From Cobetia marina (lineage in GTDB: Bacteria > Pseudomonadota > Gammaproteobacteria > Pseudomonadales > Halomonadaceae), in the NCBI RefSeq assembly GCF_001720485.1, contig NZ_CP017114.1:992001-1056000 (forward strand): a DNA stretch of 64,000 nucleotides, read 5' to 3'. A program made the position numbers and the translations under genes. The notes beneath the pieces were generated by a model. It did not search any database. It was not told the origin of the DNA and saw only the letters and a list, made by a program, of their open reading frames with translations. This document shows positions 10,084 through 19,523 of this stretch, one piece after another; positions within the stretch are counted from its first letter, which is position 1; every line of letters starts with the position of its first letter.

Positions 10084-10500
10084 CGTCACACATGAAGTTC
10101 CGGTGGTCTGGCGTGAGATACCGCACTGGTCAGAGGGCGAGTCCTGCGCTGCCCGTCGCGCCCCATTGTGCCAGAGGGGCGTACGTCATGCAGGTTCGAG
10201 GCATCGGGGGACGCGCACTGACCTTCGTCGTGTGTGGCACGGGGCGTGCGGCCCGTTTGCTCTGCCAGTATCATGCTGGCATCGGCACATCCGGGATCAC
10301 GTCGCTGGCGTGGTCCCGAGGCGCTCTGTCAGACAGTCAGACCACGGCACTGCCCGAGCGGTTCTCGTGTGCCGTGCTTTCCAGTAGTGCTTTTCGGTGA
10401 TGCTTTCCCTGATGCGCTTTCCCTGATGTGCTCGTCCTGTCATGTCTTGTGCCTGTCATGTCTTGTGCCTGTCGTGTCCCTTGCCCTGTGCGGAGCCCTG
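10084..10500. other. Divergent intergenic region with degenerate tandem repeats
   Basis: Separates the acyltransferase (minus) from the methyltransferase (plus). The only structure seen is a run of short repeats at 10399-10487. Overlapping reading frames here lack family features. Confidence 0.5.
10399..10487 (+). repeat. Short tandem repeats (14-16 bp units)
   Basis: Two perfect 16-bp copies of GTCATGTCTTGTGCCT (10439-10470) follow three diverged copies of a GATGCGCTTTCCCT-like unit (10399-10438), and a diverged copy trails. They end just upstream of the methyltransferase ribosome-binding site. Confidence 0.8.
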
Positions 10501-11247
10501 ATGTCATCTTCCCCCATTGCCCCCGAGTTCCCGGCACAGGCATTGCCTGAATCCGACCATCAATGCCCGTTATGCGCGACGCATGGCAGTCAACCGGTGC
10601 TTCATCTGGTGCAACGACGCAAGCCATGTCCGCAGACCGGTCAGCGTCCGCCTGCCGACGAGCGTGATTACCTGCGGTGTGGCGAATGTCATCTGCTGTA
10701 TCTCGCGCCCTCTCAACGACTGGATGCCCGCGCAGAGCAGGACATCTACGACCAGCACGAGAACGACCCGGCAGACCCGCGCTATCGCACCTTCCTGTCC
10801 AGGCTGTTCACGCCGATGTGCGAGCGGCTGGCGGCCGGTGCCAGCGGGCTCGATTTCGGTTGTGGGCCGGGGCCAGCCCTGGCACGGATGTTCGAGGAAG
10901 TCGGCCACCCGATGGCATTGCATGATCTGTATTACCACCCGAACCCGGCAGCGCTCGCCCGTCAGCATGATTTCATCGTCAGTACCGAGGTGATCGAGCA
11001 TCTCTACGCGCCCGGCGATGTCTTCCGTCAGTGGCTTGGGTGTCTCAAACCCGGTGGCCTGCTGGGGATCATGACGCAACCCGCCGCGGATGATCTGGAT
11101 GCGCTCAAGCGTTGGCACTATCTGCGTGACCCGACCCATGTCTGCCTGTTCAGCCCGACGACCTTCGCCTGGCTGGCGCGGACCCATGGCCTGGCCTTCG
11201 AGCAGGTTGCGAGCGATAGCGTCATCTTCCGTGTTCCGATGTCCTGA
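10501..11247 (+). CDS. Class I SAM-dependent methyltransferase with N-terminal zinc ribbon
   Basis: A 248-residue methyltransferase. The SAM-binding motif I is LDFGCGPGPAL (about residues 117-127), followed by VSTEVIEHLY (motif II) and LKPGGLLGIMTQ (motif III). Ahead of it, CPLC (residues 22-25) and CGEC (60-63) form a zinc-ribbon-like four-cysteine set, with a further Cys43; this layout resembles RlmA- or UbiG-like enzymes with an N-terminal metal domain. The ATG at 10501 has GGAG upstream. Substrate unknown; an rRNA, tRNA or small-molecule target cannot be decided from the sequence. Confidence 0.8.
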   Translation: MSSSPIAPEFPAQALPESDHQCPLCATHGSQPVLHLVQRRKPCPQTGQRPPADERDYLRCGECHLLYLAPSQRLDARAEQDIYDQHENDPADPRYRTFLSRLFTPMCERLAAGASGLDFGCGPGPALARMFEEVGHPMALHDLYYHPNPAALARQHDFIVSTEVIEHLYAPGDVFRQWLGCLKPGGLLGIMTQPAADDLDALKRWHYLRDPTHVCLFSPTTFAWLARTHGLAFEQVASDSVIFRVPMS

Positions 11248-11399
11248 AGGGCTCGCGTGGCAGGTGTGGAGGGAGGATGCCCGCTACCGAGGCATGATCC
11301 AGCCGCCCCACGCGTGTGCGCCTGACCGGGCTGGCCGCGAGATTCGGGGCGAGACAATGAACGATGTCGCGAAATGACGTGAAGCTGACGCAAAAACAC

Positions 11400-11428
11400 T
11401 TGGATTTGGCGCAGACTGTCACTATATT
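11400..11428 (+). promoter_or_regulatory. Putative sigma70 promoter for the MFS transporter gene
   Basis: TTGGAT (11400-11405), a 17-bp spacer and TATATT (11423-11428) make a good promoter about 105 bp upstream of the transporter start at 11534. Confidence 0.6.
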
Positions 11429-11533
11429 GCCCGCGCCTTGCGAGATTCCTGCAGGGCGCTTCCCTCTCCCGTAGCTCTCCGCACCTTGCGGCATTGGCCG
11501 AACGCAGTCCTGCGCCTGGCCGAGGAACTGGTC

Positions 11534-12964
11534 ATGCCCCGTCATCTGTTGTTGATGTCTCTCGCGCCCTTGCTGGGCCTTGCCTTGCTGGGGATCGGCA
11601 ATGCCATGCTGACTTCGCTGGTCCCCCTGCGGCTGTCTGCCGCCGGTGTCTCGAGCGAGGCGATCGGCCTGATCAGCTCCGCCTACTATCTGGGGCTTGG
11701 ACTGGGAGCGCTGGTCAACGACCGCCTGCTGCTGCGCATCGGACACATCCGCGCCTACGCCGGCTTCGCCTCGCTGGTGGCAGTCGCCGCCCTGGCCATG
11801 GGACTGGGGGATCATCCCGTGGTGTGGTTCCTGCTGCGCATGATGATCGGCTGGTCGCTGGTCGGCGTCTATCTGGTCATCGAGAGCTGGTTGCTGAGTG
11901 CCGCCGACCCCGCCGTACGCGGACGCCTGCTGGCGCTTTACATGATCGTGCTTTATGGCGCGGGCGTGCTGGGGCAGCTGCTGCTGGGAGTAACCGCCAT
12001 GCTGAGTCTCGAGGCGGCCTTCATGCTGGTGGCGATGCTGGCGGCGGCGTCCGTATTGCCGCTGGTGCTGCTGCCGCGCGTATCACCGCTGATCGAGCAA
12101 TCCGAGCCGTTGAGCCCCTGGCGTCTGATTCGCATCACGCCGACCGGCGTGTTTGGTTGCCTGGCCTCGGGGCTGGTGGTGGCAGTGCTCTACAGCCTGC
12201 TGCCCTTGGCATTGGGGGAGGGCGGCGTGCTGGACACCGCGGAGATCGGGCAGCGCATGGCGCTGGTGATTCTCGGCGGCATGCTGCTGCAGTACCCCAT
12301 CGGGCGCTGGTCTGACAGTCATGATCGTCAGCAGGTATTGATCATCCTGTCGGTGGCCATCATCGGGTTCGCCGCCTTGCTGATGGGGCCGGCACGCGAA
12401 GGCATCGCGCAGTTGACGGTGTTGTTCCTGCTCGGCGGCGCGGCCTTCACGCTCTATCCGGTCGCGGTCAGCCATGCGGCAGACCGTGCCCCCGCCGGGG
12501 CGCTGGTGCGCATGAGTCAGGGATTGTTGCTGATCAATGCCGTGGGCTCGACCCTGTCACCGCCGGCCGTATCACTGCCGATGGCCGAGATGGGTGCCAT
12601 GCCCGGCATGGCGCTGAGTCTGGCGGTGATGGGCGGTGGCATGCTGGCCTTCTTCGTCTGGCGACGCGTGATGCGTCCGGCGCCGCAGCCGCTGGCCCCC
12701 TTCGAGACCCATGCGCCACAGACGCCCCTGGGAACGGAGCTTGCCGTCGGGCCGGAACTGGTCGAGGCCGCCGAGGAGCACCTGCGGGATGCCGAGGTCA
12801 ATGACCCGCTGGTCGAGGTGACTCGCGAGCTGGCCGTCGACATGCCGGAGCTGATCACCGAGGCGTCCCTGGATAGTCTCGAGGAGATCGAGACTCATGA
12901 GGGTGAAAGCCAGCGCCAGGCGCCCCGCCATGGCGAGGCTTCCGACGGGCGCAACGCAGATTGA
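11534..12964 (+). CDS. MFS transporter (YcaD-like)
   Basis: A 476-residue major facilitator with about 12 hydrophobic helices. Features of the YcaD-like group are LVPLRLSAAGVSSEAIGLISSAYYLG in the first two helices, RIGHIRAYAG in the cytoplasmic A-motif loop, and GRWSDSHDRQQVL between helices 8 and 9. The last 75 residues form a soluble, strongly acidic tail rich in Glu and Asp, unusual for the family. The start at 11534 follows GAGGAA; the longer frame from 11438 has no membrane-protein features. A promoter is seen at 11400-11428. Substrate unknown; small-molecule efflux is the usual guess. Confidence 0.85.
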   Translation: MPRHLLLMSLAPLLGLALLGIGNAMLTSLVPLRLSAAGVSSEAIGLISSAYYLGLGLGALVNDRLLLRIGHIRAYAGFASLVAVAALAMGLGDHPVVWFLLRMMIGWSLVGVYLVIESWLLSAADPAVRGRLLALYMIVLYGAGVLGQLLLGVTAMLSLEAAFMLVAMLAAASVLPLVLLPRVSPLIEQSEPLSPWRLIRITPTGVFGCLASGLVVAVLYSLLPLALGEGGVLDTAEIGQRMALVILGGMLLQYPIGRWSDSHDRQQVLIILSVAIIGFAALLMGPAREGIAQLTVLFLLGGAAFTLYPVAVSHAADRAPAGALVRMSQGLLLINAVGSTLSPPAVSLPMAEMGAMPGMALSLAVMGGGMLAFFVWRRVMRPAPQPLAPFETHAPQTPLGTELAVGPELVEAAEEHLRDAEVNDPLVEVTRELAVDMPELITEASLDSLEEIETHEGESQRQAPRHGEASDGRNAD

Positions 12965-13033
12965 GGCCTTGTGTGAGCGGCATGCCTCACGTGCGTCGCA
13001 AGGGGGTAGGAGAGGGTAGAGGAGTAGGTCGCA

Positions 13034-13693
13034 CTAGCGGGAGGGGTCGACCAGGTTGCCCTGCGAGGCGTTGCGGCGGAACCAGCCGGTCACGCTGGCG
13101 CGCGCCTGTTTCGTCGGCAGCACCTCGTGGGGGATCCGTTCGGAAAGGAAGCACACGAAGGTCCCGGCCTCGGGGGTGACACGCCGGATTTCACGGCTGT
13201 CATCTTCGGGGTCGTAGAGCACGATCTCGCCGCCGGCGTCCGCCGGCCAGTCGGCATTGAGATAGAGCACGCTGGAAATCAGGCGATTGCCACGCCCGCG
13301 GAAGCTGTCCAGATGCTTGCGATAGAAGCTGCCGACTGGATAGTGGGCAAAATGCGCCTCGTACTCGAACAGCCCCAGATAGAGGGCACGGTTGAGTTCA
13401 TCCTTGAGGGCATTCATCGCCTCCAGGTAGGCACGCTGGGCACGCGAATCGCGATCCAGCCAGCGAATCGCATCCCCGCGGATGTCCGGGCGAAGGTCAT
13501 GCTCTCGCCCGCGTCCGATTCCCGCAGCCGTCAGTCGCTGATGGCTCTCCAGCGCCCGCAACTCGTCATTGAGATGGCGGATCAGGTGTGCCGGCAGAAA
13601 GTCCGGGCGCACGCTGTAGCCATGCTCGACCAGTTCATCGATCAGCAGGTTGAGCGCGGTGGGGTCCAGCAGTGGGGCGGGTGCAGCGGGCAT
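13034..13693 (-). CDS. 2OG-Fe(II) oxygenase (prolyl-hydroxylase-like)
   Basis: A 219-residue cytoplasmic double-stranded beta-helix oxygenase. The iron ligands are His127 and Asp129 (KHLDSF) and His189 (IPHEV), and Arg199 can bind the 2-oxoglutarate carboxylate. VLYLNADWPADAGGEIVLYD is the typical strand between the ligands. Such proteins hydroxylate a protein or small-molecule substrate while decarboxylating 2-oxoglutarate; the target here is unknown. The start at 13693 has GGAG 7 bp upstream; an ATG ten codons earlier lacks a site. It stands alone between the MFS transporter (convergent) and the Nudix gene. Confidence 0.9.
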   Translation of the reverse strand: MPAAPAPLLDPTALNLLIDELVEHGYSVRPDFLPAHLIRHLNDELRALESHQRLTAAGIGRGREHDLRPDIRGDAIRWLDRDSRAQRAYLEAMNALKDELNRALYLGLFEYEAHFAHYPVGSFYRKHLDSFRGRGNRLISSVLYLNADWPADAGGEIVLYDPEDDSREIRRVTPEAGTFVCFLSERIPHEVLPTKQARASVTGWFRRNASQGNLVDPSR

Positions 13694-13825
13694 CGGGCGC
13701 TCCGGAAAAAGGGCAGAAGGCATCAAGGCGCAGTGTTATAGAGCAGCACGCGCAGGGGCGCAATGCCTTGAGTGAAGGCCTGGCAATCCTCAGCCCGCGA
13801 GACATGCGTCAATCACGCCAGAGGC

Positions 13826-14455
13826 TCATGCCCGTGGTGCATGGGGGCGAGGTGGTAGGTGGCGCAACGGAGCCCCGGGCGGTGGCGGGGAGGACAGGCT
13901 GATGGTGTGTCCGAACCCGATGGCCATCATCTCCACCAGCATCATCGCGGAAAGCCCCCACAGCAGCTGCCCGGCCACCTGATAGCCGGGCACGTACCAG
14001 GTGTCATCGCCCACGCGGATGACGTCGGTGTGGGCGCGTTCATCGCGCAGCAGCATGCTCAGTGGCATCTCGAAGATATGCGCTATCTCGCCGGGGTCGG
14101 CGCGCAGCGGCAGGTCGGGAGCGATGCGTCCCACGAAAGGCGTCACGGTCATGCCGTGCAGCGAGATCACATCGCTCAGTTGCCCGTATATCTCCACTTC
14201 GCCGGAGGGCAGGGACACTTCCTCCTCGGCTTCACGCAGCGCCGTGGCCAGCAGACTGATATCCTCCGGCTCCGCCTTGCCACCGGGGAAGGCGACCTGG
14301 CCGGCATGCTGACTCAGGTGACTGGCGCGTTGCGTGAGCAGCAGCGTCGGTTCCGGGCGGTCGATCAACGCGATGAGTACCGCAGCGCGTGGCTGGTCGT
14401 TGCTCACGATACGGGGGTGATGGGATTGCAGGCGCTGGCGCAGAGCTTCTAGCAT
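13826..14455 (-). CDS. Nudix CoA pyrophosphatase (NudL-like)
   Basis: A 209-residue Nudix hydrolase. The CoA-specific signature LLTQRASHLSQHAGQVAFPGGK is complete, followed by the Nudix box beginning GGKAEPED and ending REAEEEVSL. The box deviates at one place: the usual glycine after EExx is serine. The enzyme is expected to split CoA or its derivatives into phosphopantetheine and 3',5'-ADP. The start at 14455 is after GAGG; an ATG at 14506 is also in frame. The C-terminal 25 residues are proline-rich and probably disordered. The neighbouring divergent gene is a second Nudix hydrolase of another subfamily. Confidence 0.9.
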   Translation of the reverse strand: MLEALRQRLQSHHPRIVSNDQPRAAVLIALIDRPEPTLLLTQRASHLSQHAGQVAFPGGKAEPEDISLLATALREAEEEVSLPSGEVEIYGQLSDVISLHGMTVTPFVGRIAPDLPLRADPGEIAHIFEMPLSMLLRDERAHTDVIRVGDDTWYVPGYQVAGQLLWGLSAMMLVEMMAIGFGHTISLSSPPPPGAPLRHLPPRPHAPRA

Positions 14456-14595
14456 GTCGGGTCCTCGTTGACCTTCATCTTGTGGCGTGGGATGTGAGGC
14501 GGTCAAGATGTGAGGTGACAGCCGGCCGAGTCAGCGGCACCATTTCCAGAAGCCGAGCCCGGGCATCGGCGTTCAAGAGTTTCACGGGAGAGCGA

Positions 14596-15180
14596 ATGAA
14601 CTACTGCAGCCATTGTGGTGAGACGGTGCGTCTGGCGGTGCCACAAGGAGATGATCGACTGCGCTACCTGTGTGATAGCTGCGGCACCATCCATTATCAG
14701 AATCCACGCATCATCGCCGGTACCCTGCCGATACGCGATGGCAAGGTGCTGCTGTGTCGCCGCGCCATCGAGCCGCGCCTGGGGTACTGGACACTGCCGG
14801 CCGGTTTCATGGAGAACGCGGAGACCACCAGTGAGGCCGCTGCCCGCGAGACACGTGAGGAAGCGGGGGCCGAGGTCAACCTCCAGGGCCTCTACACCCT
14901 GATTGATCTGCCGCACATCAATCAGGTCTACATGCTGTTTCGCGCCGAATTGACCAGTGATTTCTCCGCGGGTATCGAAAGTCTCGAGGTGGCGCTGTTC
15001 GCCGAAGAGGAGATTCCCTGGCAGTCACTGGCCTTCCCGACCATGGAAGTGACGCTGAGGCGCTATTTCGAGGACCGTCGTGCCCGCCAGGGAGAAGGCG
15101 AATTCCCGTTGCATCTGGAACAGATCGATCTCGAGACGCGCGAGCGCTTCTTCAAGACGACACATCTACCCAAGCACTGA
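14596..15180 (+). CDS. Nudix hydrolase with N-terminal zinc ribbon (NudC-like)
   Basis: A 194-residue protein. CSHC (residues 4-7) and CDSC (26-29) form a zinc ribbon, then HYQNPRIIAGTLPIRDGKVLLCRR opens the Nudix fold, with the catalytic box GFMENAETTSEAAARETREE followed by AGA. The ribbon plus Nudix core resembles NADH pyrophosphatase, but the protein lacks the long NudC N-terminal domain and the SQPWPFPxS motif, so substrate specificity is open. The start at 14596 is set by GGGAG. It is divergent from the CoA pyrophosphatase gene. Confidence 0.9.
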   Translation: MNYCSHCGETVRLAVPQGDDRLRYLCDSCGTIHYQNPRIIAGTLPIRDGKVLLCRRAIEPRLGYWTLPAGFMENAETTSEAAARETREEAGAEVNLQGLYTLIDLPHINQVYMLFRAELTSDFSAGIESLEVALFAEEEIPWQSLAFPTMEVTLRRYFEDRRARQGEGEFPLHLEQIDLETRERFFKTTHLPKH

Positions 15181-15199
15181 GCGGGCCGTGGTCAGGCTT

Positions 15200-15240
15200 C
15201 ACCCCGGGACCTGCCGTCGCTTGACGGCGTGACCGGGGTG
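15200..15240. terminator. Stem-loop between convergent genes
   Basis: Outer stem CACCCCGG / CCGGGGTG and inner stem GCCGTC / GACGGC around a GCTT loop, placed 20 bp past the Nudix stop and just before the end of the convergent NIF3-like gene. Confidence 0.55.
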
Positions 15241-15252
15241 GGCATCGCACCT

Positions 15253-15564
15253 TCAGAAGCTTTCCAGTCGCCAGCAGTCAATCGGCACTTCCTCGTAGGG
15301 GTGCGCCTCGCGCAGTGCGGCCACTGCCGTGCGAATCAGCGCGTCCTCACACACCATCTCGACCTTGACCTCCTCGACACGTTCCAGCGTGCCGCGTTCG
15401 CCGATATGCGGATTGGCACCGGCCAGCGGACGAAACTGCCCCGTGCCGCGCGTCTCGAAGCAGCAGGCCTCGTACTCGCCCATGCGTCCGGCACCCGTGG
15501 CGAAAAGCGCTTCCTTGACACCTTCCAGTGCTTCGTGTGGAACGAAGAATGCCAGTTTGTACAT
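15253..15564 (-). CDS. NIF3-like (YqfO-type) single-domain protein
   Basis: A 103-residue protein corresponding to the CutA/PII-like inserted domain of NIF3/YqfO proteins, here as a stand-alone unit. MYKLAFFVPHEALEGVKEALF, GRMGEYEACCFETRGTGQFRP, GxxPHIGERG and HPYEEVPIDCWRL are the family blocks. Its function is not established; the fold suggests a small trimeric ligand- or metal-binding protein. AAGGAGG sits 8 bp before the ATG. It is transcribed away from ftsB. Confidence 0.85.
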   Translation of the reverse strand: MYKLAFFVPHEALEGVKEALFATGAGRMGEYEACCFETRGTGQFRPLAGANPHIGERGTLERVEEVKVEMVCEDALIRTAVAALREAHPYEEVPIDCWRLESF

Positions 15565-15724
15565 GGTGGGCCTCCTTGAGGGACGTGACGGGCGATGAGT
15601 GCCAGGGCACCAATCGCCCCAGGGAATGACGTGCGCTGGCGAGGACGCAGTCAAGCGTGGCAGAGCCTGCGCGGCGTCCCCTGATGATGGCATAATGCCC
15701 GCTGCAACGGCCAAGGACACTGCC

Positions 15725-16099
15725 ATGCTCAAATGGATCAATATCTCACTGCTGCTACTGCTGGCTCTGCTCCAGTACCGGCTGTGGTGGGGCGAAAATG
15801 GCGTCACCGAATTGTTCGACATCCGTGCCCGCGTGCAGCAGCTCTCCAGGGAAGCGGCGCAGCTGGACAACCGCAATCAACGCCTGGGCGCTGAAGTGGT
15901 CGACCTCAAGAATGGTCTGGCGGCCATCGAGGAGCGTGCGCGCAACGATCTCGGCATGGTGCGCAAGGATGAGCAGTTCCTGTGGGTGCCCAACGTCGAG
16001 GTACCCAAGCGCCAGGTCTCGTCCGCGGATGAAGTGGCGGAAGGGGCGCTGGAAGGCAAGGGACTGGAAGAGGGCCTGCCCAAGGTGCTCAACCCATGA
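15725..16099 (+). CDS. ftsB: Cell division protein FtsB
   Basis: A 124-residue single-pass membrane protein of the FtsQLB divisome complex. One transmembrane helix (residues 5-23) is followed by a periplasmic coiled coil (about 35-75) and the conserved ERARNDLGMVRKDEQFLWVP segment. The C-terminal extension of about 25 acidic residues is longer than in E. coli (103 residues). The stop overlaps the ispD start by 4 bp (ATGA), the usual gammaproteobacterial ftsB-ispD-ispF order. Confidence 0.95.
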   Translation: MLKWINISLLLLLALLQYRLWWGENGVTELFDIRARVQQLSREAAQLDNRNQRLGAEVVDLKNGLAAIEERARNDLGMVRKDEQFLWVPNVEVPKRQVSSADEVAEGALEGKGLEEGLPKVLNP

Positions 16100-16878
16100 C
16101 TCGCATGAATGATGCCCCGGCGCCGCGTCTCTGGTATCTGGTGCCCGCCGCAGGCGTGGGAAGCCGCATGCAGGCTGACCGTCCCAAGCAGTATCTGGAA
16201 CTGACGCCCGGCGGCAGTGTCCTGGAGGCGACCCTCACCACCCTCAGGCGCGCATTGCCCGAGGCCGGGTTGTGTCTGGTGCTGGGCGCGGAGGATGCCT
16301 ATTTCACGCCGACGATGGTGCCATGGCAGGAGTGGCTGCGTGCCGATGGTGGCAGCGAGCGTGCCGACAGCGTGCTGGCAGGACTCGAGTGTCTGAGCCG
16401 AGTGGCGAGTGATGATGACCTCGTGCTGGTACACGATGTGGCGCGTCCCTGTGTCCGCGAGAGCGACATCCAGGCGCTGGTCAAGGCGGCACGCGAGAGT
16501 GATGACGGCGCCATCCTGGCCGCTCCCGCCAGTGACACCATGAAGCGGGCCGCTGTACTGAGCCATGCCGTGGAACGTACCGATGGCTCAGCGCAGCGCA
16601 TCGCGCATACCGAATCCCGGACAGGGCTGTGGCATGCCTTCACGCCCCAGGCATTTCCGCTGGGCCTGTTGCGCACGGCGCTGCGTGCCGCCCTCGCGGA
16701 GCAGCCCGAGCGCATCACCGATGAGGCCTCGGCACTCGAGGCCTGTGGACGATCCCCCGTGCTGGTGCCCGCGGCGCGCGACAATCTCAAGATCACCCAT
16801 CCGGAAGACCTCGCCATGGCGCGCCTGTTGCTGGCGGCCCGCGAGGATCACGCCGACAGACCCCGGACACCTGCCTGA
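16096..16878 (+). CDS. ispD: 2-C-methyl-D-erythritol 4-phosphate cytidylyltransferase
   Basis: A 260-residue MEP-pathway enzyme that joins MEP with CTP to make CDP-ME for isoprenoid synthesis. The CTP-binding signature [19 protein letters not shown] is at residues 16-34, [13 protein letters not shown] follows, then [11 protein letters not shown] and the C-terminal [12 protein letters not shown] and [12 protein letters not shown] motifs. It overlaps ftsB by 4 bp and is immediately followed by ispF. Confidence 0.97.
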   Translation: MTRMNDAPAPRLWYLVPAAGVGSRMQADRPKQYLELTPGGSVLEATLTTLRRALPEAGLCLVLGAEDAYFTPTMVPWQEWLRADGGSERADSVLAGLECLSRVASDDDLVLVHDVARPCVRESDIQALVKAARESDDGAILAAPASDTMKRAAVLSHAVERTDGSAQRIAHTESRTGLWHAFTPQAFPLGLLRTALRAALAEQPERITDEASALEACGRSPVLVPAARDNLKITHPEDLAMARLLLAAREDHADRPRTPA

Positions 16879-16951
16879 CATGATGGATCACCCCGTGACC
16901 CCCGACACTTCGAGTTCCACGACCTCCCCCGCGACCTCCGGGCATGTCCCG

Positions 16952-17458
16952 ATGTCACTGCGCATCGGGCATGGCTTCGATGTCCACCGTTTCGGCGACG
17001 GCGATCATCTGATGATCGGCGGCGTGAAGATCCCCTACGAACATAGCTTCGTGGCGCATTCCGATGGCGATGTATTGCTGCATGCGTTGTGCGATGCGCT
17101 GCTCGGGGCCTGCGGGATGGGCGACATCGGCAAGCATTTCCCGGATACCGACAGCGAGTGGTCCGAGGCGGACAGTCGCGGCCTGCTGCGCCACGTCGTC
17201 GGGCTGATCAATGCCGCTGGTTTCGGGGTCGGCAATGTCGATCTCACCGTGATGGCGCAGGCCCCCAAGATGGCGCCGCACATCCAGGCGATGCGTGAGG
17301 TGATCGCCGAGGACCTGCGTGTGCCGGTGGCGGTCGTCAACGTCAAGGCCACCACGACCGAGCGTCTCGGTTTCACCGGTCGCAAGGAAGGCATCGCCGC
17401 CGAGGCCGTGGCGGTGCTTGGCAGGCTGCCCGCCGCGGGTGGAGCCGAGCATGTCTGA
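16952..17458 (+). CDS. ispF: 2-C-methyl-D-erythritol 2,4-cyclodiphosphate synthase
   Basis: A 168-residue trimeric zinc enzyme of the MEP pathway that cyclises CDP-ME 2-phosphate. [12 protein letters not shown] carries the metal-binding Asp and His, [19 protein letters not shown] the HSDGDV signature, and [22 protein letters not shown] the C-terminal CMP-binding block. The family starts directly before RIGHGFD, which favours 16952, but no strong ribosome-binding site is seen; starts at 16880 or 16883, adding a disordered Thr/Ser-rich leader and leaving no gap to ispD, are the alternative. The stop overlaps truD by 8 bp. Confidence 0.95.
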   Translation: MSLRIGHGFDVHRFGDGDHLMIGGVKIPYEHSFVAHSDGDVLLHALCDALLGACGMGDIGKHFPDTDSEWSEADSRGLLRHVVGLINAAGFGVGNVDLTVMAQAPKMAPHIQAMREVIAEDLRVPVAVVNVKATTTERLGFTGRKEGIAAEAVAVLGRLPAAGGAEHV

Positions 17459-18626
17459 AGTGAATGCCATGTCTGAGCCGCCCGAGTCCGATGCGCTGTC
17501 TGTCGCGGCGCGAACGGCACTGGAAGCCGCCGGCAGCGAGCCATGGGTCAAGGAAGCCGAGCTGATGCAGCGCTGGCCGCATGCCCATGGGGGCCCGCTG
17601 GGCGCAGGTGACTTCCGACACACGCCGGAAGACTTTCGCGTCACGGAATTGATGGACTTCGTGCCCGAAGGTCACGGGGAGCACCAGTGGCTCTGGATCG
17701 AGAAGCGCGGTCTGACCACTGACGAGCTGTGCCGCGAACTGGCAGGTCTTTGTGACGTGGCACCGCGTGACATCGGCGTGGCGGGACTCAAGGACAAGCA
17801 GGCGATTACCCAGCAGTGGGTCTCGGTATGGTTGCCGGGGCGTGAAGCCCCTGAGCATCTGAGTGAGGCCTTGGCCGAGAAGGGGGCCCGCGTGCTGGCC
17901 AGCGTGCGGCACCCGCGCAAGCTCAAGCGTGGCGTGCATCGCGGCAATCGCTTTGCGCTGCGAGTGAGCGGCGAGGCCGTGGCCCATCCGGATTTCGAGA
18001 CTCGCTGGCAGACATTGATACGCGATGGGGTGCCCAACTATTTCGGTCCGCAGCGTTTCGGGCACCAGGGGCATAACCTGGGGCGTGCACGCGCCGTACT
18101 GATACGTGGCTGGCGCAAGCGTGATGATCGCAGCGGCATGCTGCTGTCCACCGCGCGCAGCTTCCTGTTCAACGAAGTGCTGGCCGCGCGTCTCAAGGCT
18201 GGCTGCTGGGCGACGGCGTTGAGCGGTGAGGTGTTCGCGCTCGACGGGACGGGATCGCGCTTCGTCACCGATGGCAGCGAAGCTGTCGAGACGCTGACCC
18301 GGCGCCTTGCCGACGGGGATATCCACCCCACGGGCCCGCTGTGGGGCACCGGCCGTGGCGAGTCCCATGCGCAGGTCGCGGCGCTTGAGCAGGTGCTGGC
18401 GTCCAGCTGGCCTCAGCTCTGTGACGGCCTCGAGAAGGCTGGCGTGAAGGCCGAGCGTCGGCCACTGCGCCTGATGCCTGCCAATGCTCGCCTGGAGTGG
18501 GACATCACGCCGGCCCAGGCCGATGCCGAGGCGACTGCGGCCAGTGCGTGGCTGCATTTCGATCTTCCGCGCGGCAGCTTCGCCACCGGCCTGTTGCGTG
18601 AGCTGATTGCCCACCCGCTGCTGTAG
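17451..18626 (+). CDS. truD: tRNA pseudouridine(13) synthase TruD
   Basis: A 391-residue enzyme that makes pseudouridine at position 13 of tRNA-Glu. [14 protein letters not shown] is the N-terminal family block, [12 protein letters not shown] carries the catalytic Asp (around residue 110), and NYFGPQRFG and [13 protein letters not shown] follow, with the TRUD insertion domain in between. It overlaps the ispF stop by 8 bp, so it is translationally coupled. A second in-frame ATG six codons downstream is possible. Confidence 0.95.
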   Translation: MSEVNAMSEPPESDALSVAARTALEAAGSEPWVKEAELMQRWPHAHGGPLGAGDFRHTPEDFRVTELMDFVPEGHGEHQWLWIEKRGLTTDELCRELAGLCDVAPRDIGVAGLKDKQAITQQWVSVWLPGREAPEHLSEALAEKGARVLASVRHPRKLKRGVHRGNRFALRVSGEAVAHPDFETRWQTLIRDGVPNYFGPQRFGHQGHNLGRARAVLIRGWRKRDDRSGMLLSTARSFLFNEVLAARLKAGCWATALSGEVFALDGTGSRFVTDGSEAVETLTRRLADGDIHPTGPLWGTGRGESHAQVAALEQVLASSWPQLCDGLEKAGVKAERRPLRLMPANARLEWDITPAQADAEATAASAWLHFDLPRGSFATGLLRELIAHPLL

Positions 18627-18684
18627 CGGCCTGCCCAGCGTGCGCCACGACATGACACCGCGATGAACATGAACAGGTGAGACG

Positions 18685-19431
18685 ATGCGCAAGATTCTGC
18701 TTTCCAATGATGATGGGGTACATGCCCCCGGGCTCAAGGCCCTGCATGATGCGCTGTGTGATCACGCGCGAATTCGCGTGGTGGCACCGGACCGTGATCG
18801 TTCGGGTGCCAGCAACTCCCTGACCCTGAGTCGCCCGCTGATGCTGTCCGCGATGGACAACGGTTTCTACAGTGTCGACGGCACCCCTGCCGATTGCGTC
18901 TATCTGGGGGTCAACGGTGTCTGGGACGAGAAACCGGATATCGTGATCTCCGGCATCAACCACGGTGCCAACCTGGGAGACGATGTGCTGTATTCCGGCA
19001 CTGTGGCAGCGGCGATGGAAGGCCGCTCGCTGGGCATGTCGGCGATCGCGATGTCGCTGTGTGGCAAGACCCATTTCGAGACGGCAGGGCGTGTGGCGGC
19101 GAGTCTGGTCGGCGCGGCCGAGACGCTGGCCTTGCCGCCGCGTTCGCTGCTCAACGTCAATGTGCCGGATGTTCCCTGGCACGAGATCCGCGGATTTCGC
19201 GTCACGCGTCAGGGGCATCGTGGTCCGGCGGGCGCACCGATCGCCGTGCGGGACCCTCGCGGGCGCACCCGGTACTGGATCGCGCTGGCCGGGGACGGAG
19301 TCGACGATGGTGAGGACACCGATTTCGCGGCCATCGCGGCCGGCTATGTGTCCATCACGCCGTTGATGACCGACCTGACCTCCCATGCGGCGCGTCAGGA
19401 TGTGGAGCAGTGGCTGGAAGCACTGAGTTGA
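18685..19431 (+). CDS. surE: 5'-nucleotidase / survival protein SurE
   Basis: A 248-residue SurE phosphatase that dephosphorylates nucleoside 5'-monophosphates. The metal site is made of [13 protein letters not shown] (Asp8, Asp9), the Ser/Asn pair in [15 protein letters not shown], and [10 protein letters not shown]. The C-terminal [17 protein letters not shown] is typical. AGGTGAGAC lies ahead of the ATG. It heads the conserved surE-pcm-popT-nlpD-rpoS stationary-phase cluster. Confidence 0.97.
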   Translation: MRKILLSNDDGVHAPGLKALHDALCDHARIRVVAPDRDRSGASNSLTLSRPLMLSAMDNGFYSVDGTPADCVYLGVNGVWDEKPDIVISGINHGANLGDDVLYSGTVAAAMEGRSLGMSAIAMSLCGKTHFETAGRVAASLVGAAETLALPPRSLLNVNVPDVPWHEIRGFRVTRQGHRGPAGAPIAVRDPRGRTRYWIALAGDGVDDGEDTDFAAIAAGYVSITPLMTDLTSHAARQDVEQWLEALS

Positions 19432-19523
19432 CCTCGCGCGCCACCGCCTGGCGGTCAGGGGTGTCGGGGATCGATCAGCAAGCCGGCGCAGGCGCGTCGG
19501 TCGACAGGATGTAATTCGATGTC

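Noticed and set aside
11406..11432. TCACTATATTG-like segment as an NrdR box
   Set aside because: Only a single partial match, upstream of an MFS gene rather than nrd genes; the same bases are better explained as the -10 of a sigma70 promoter.
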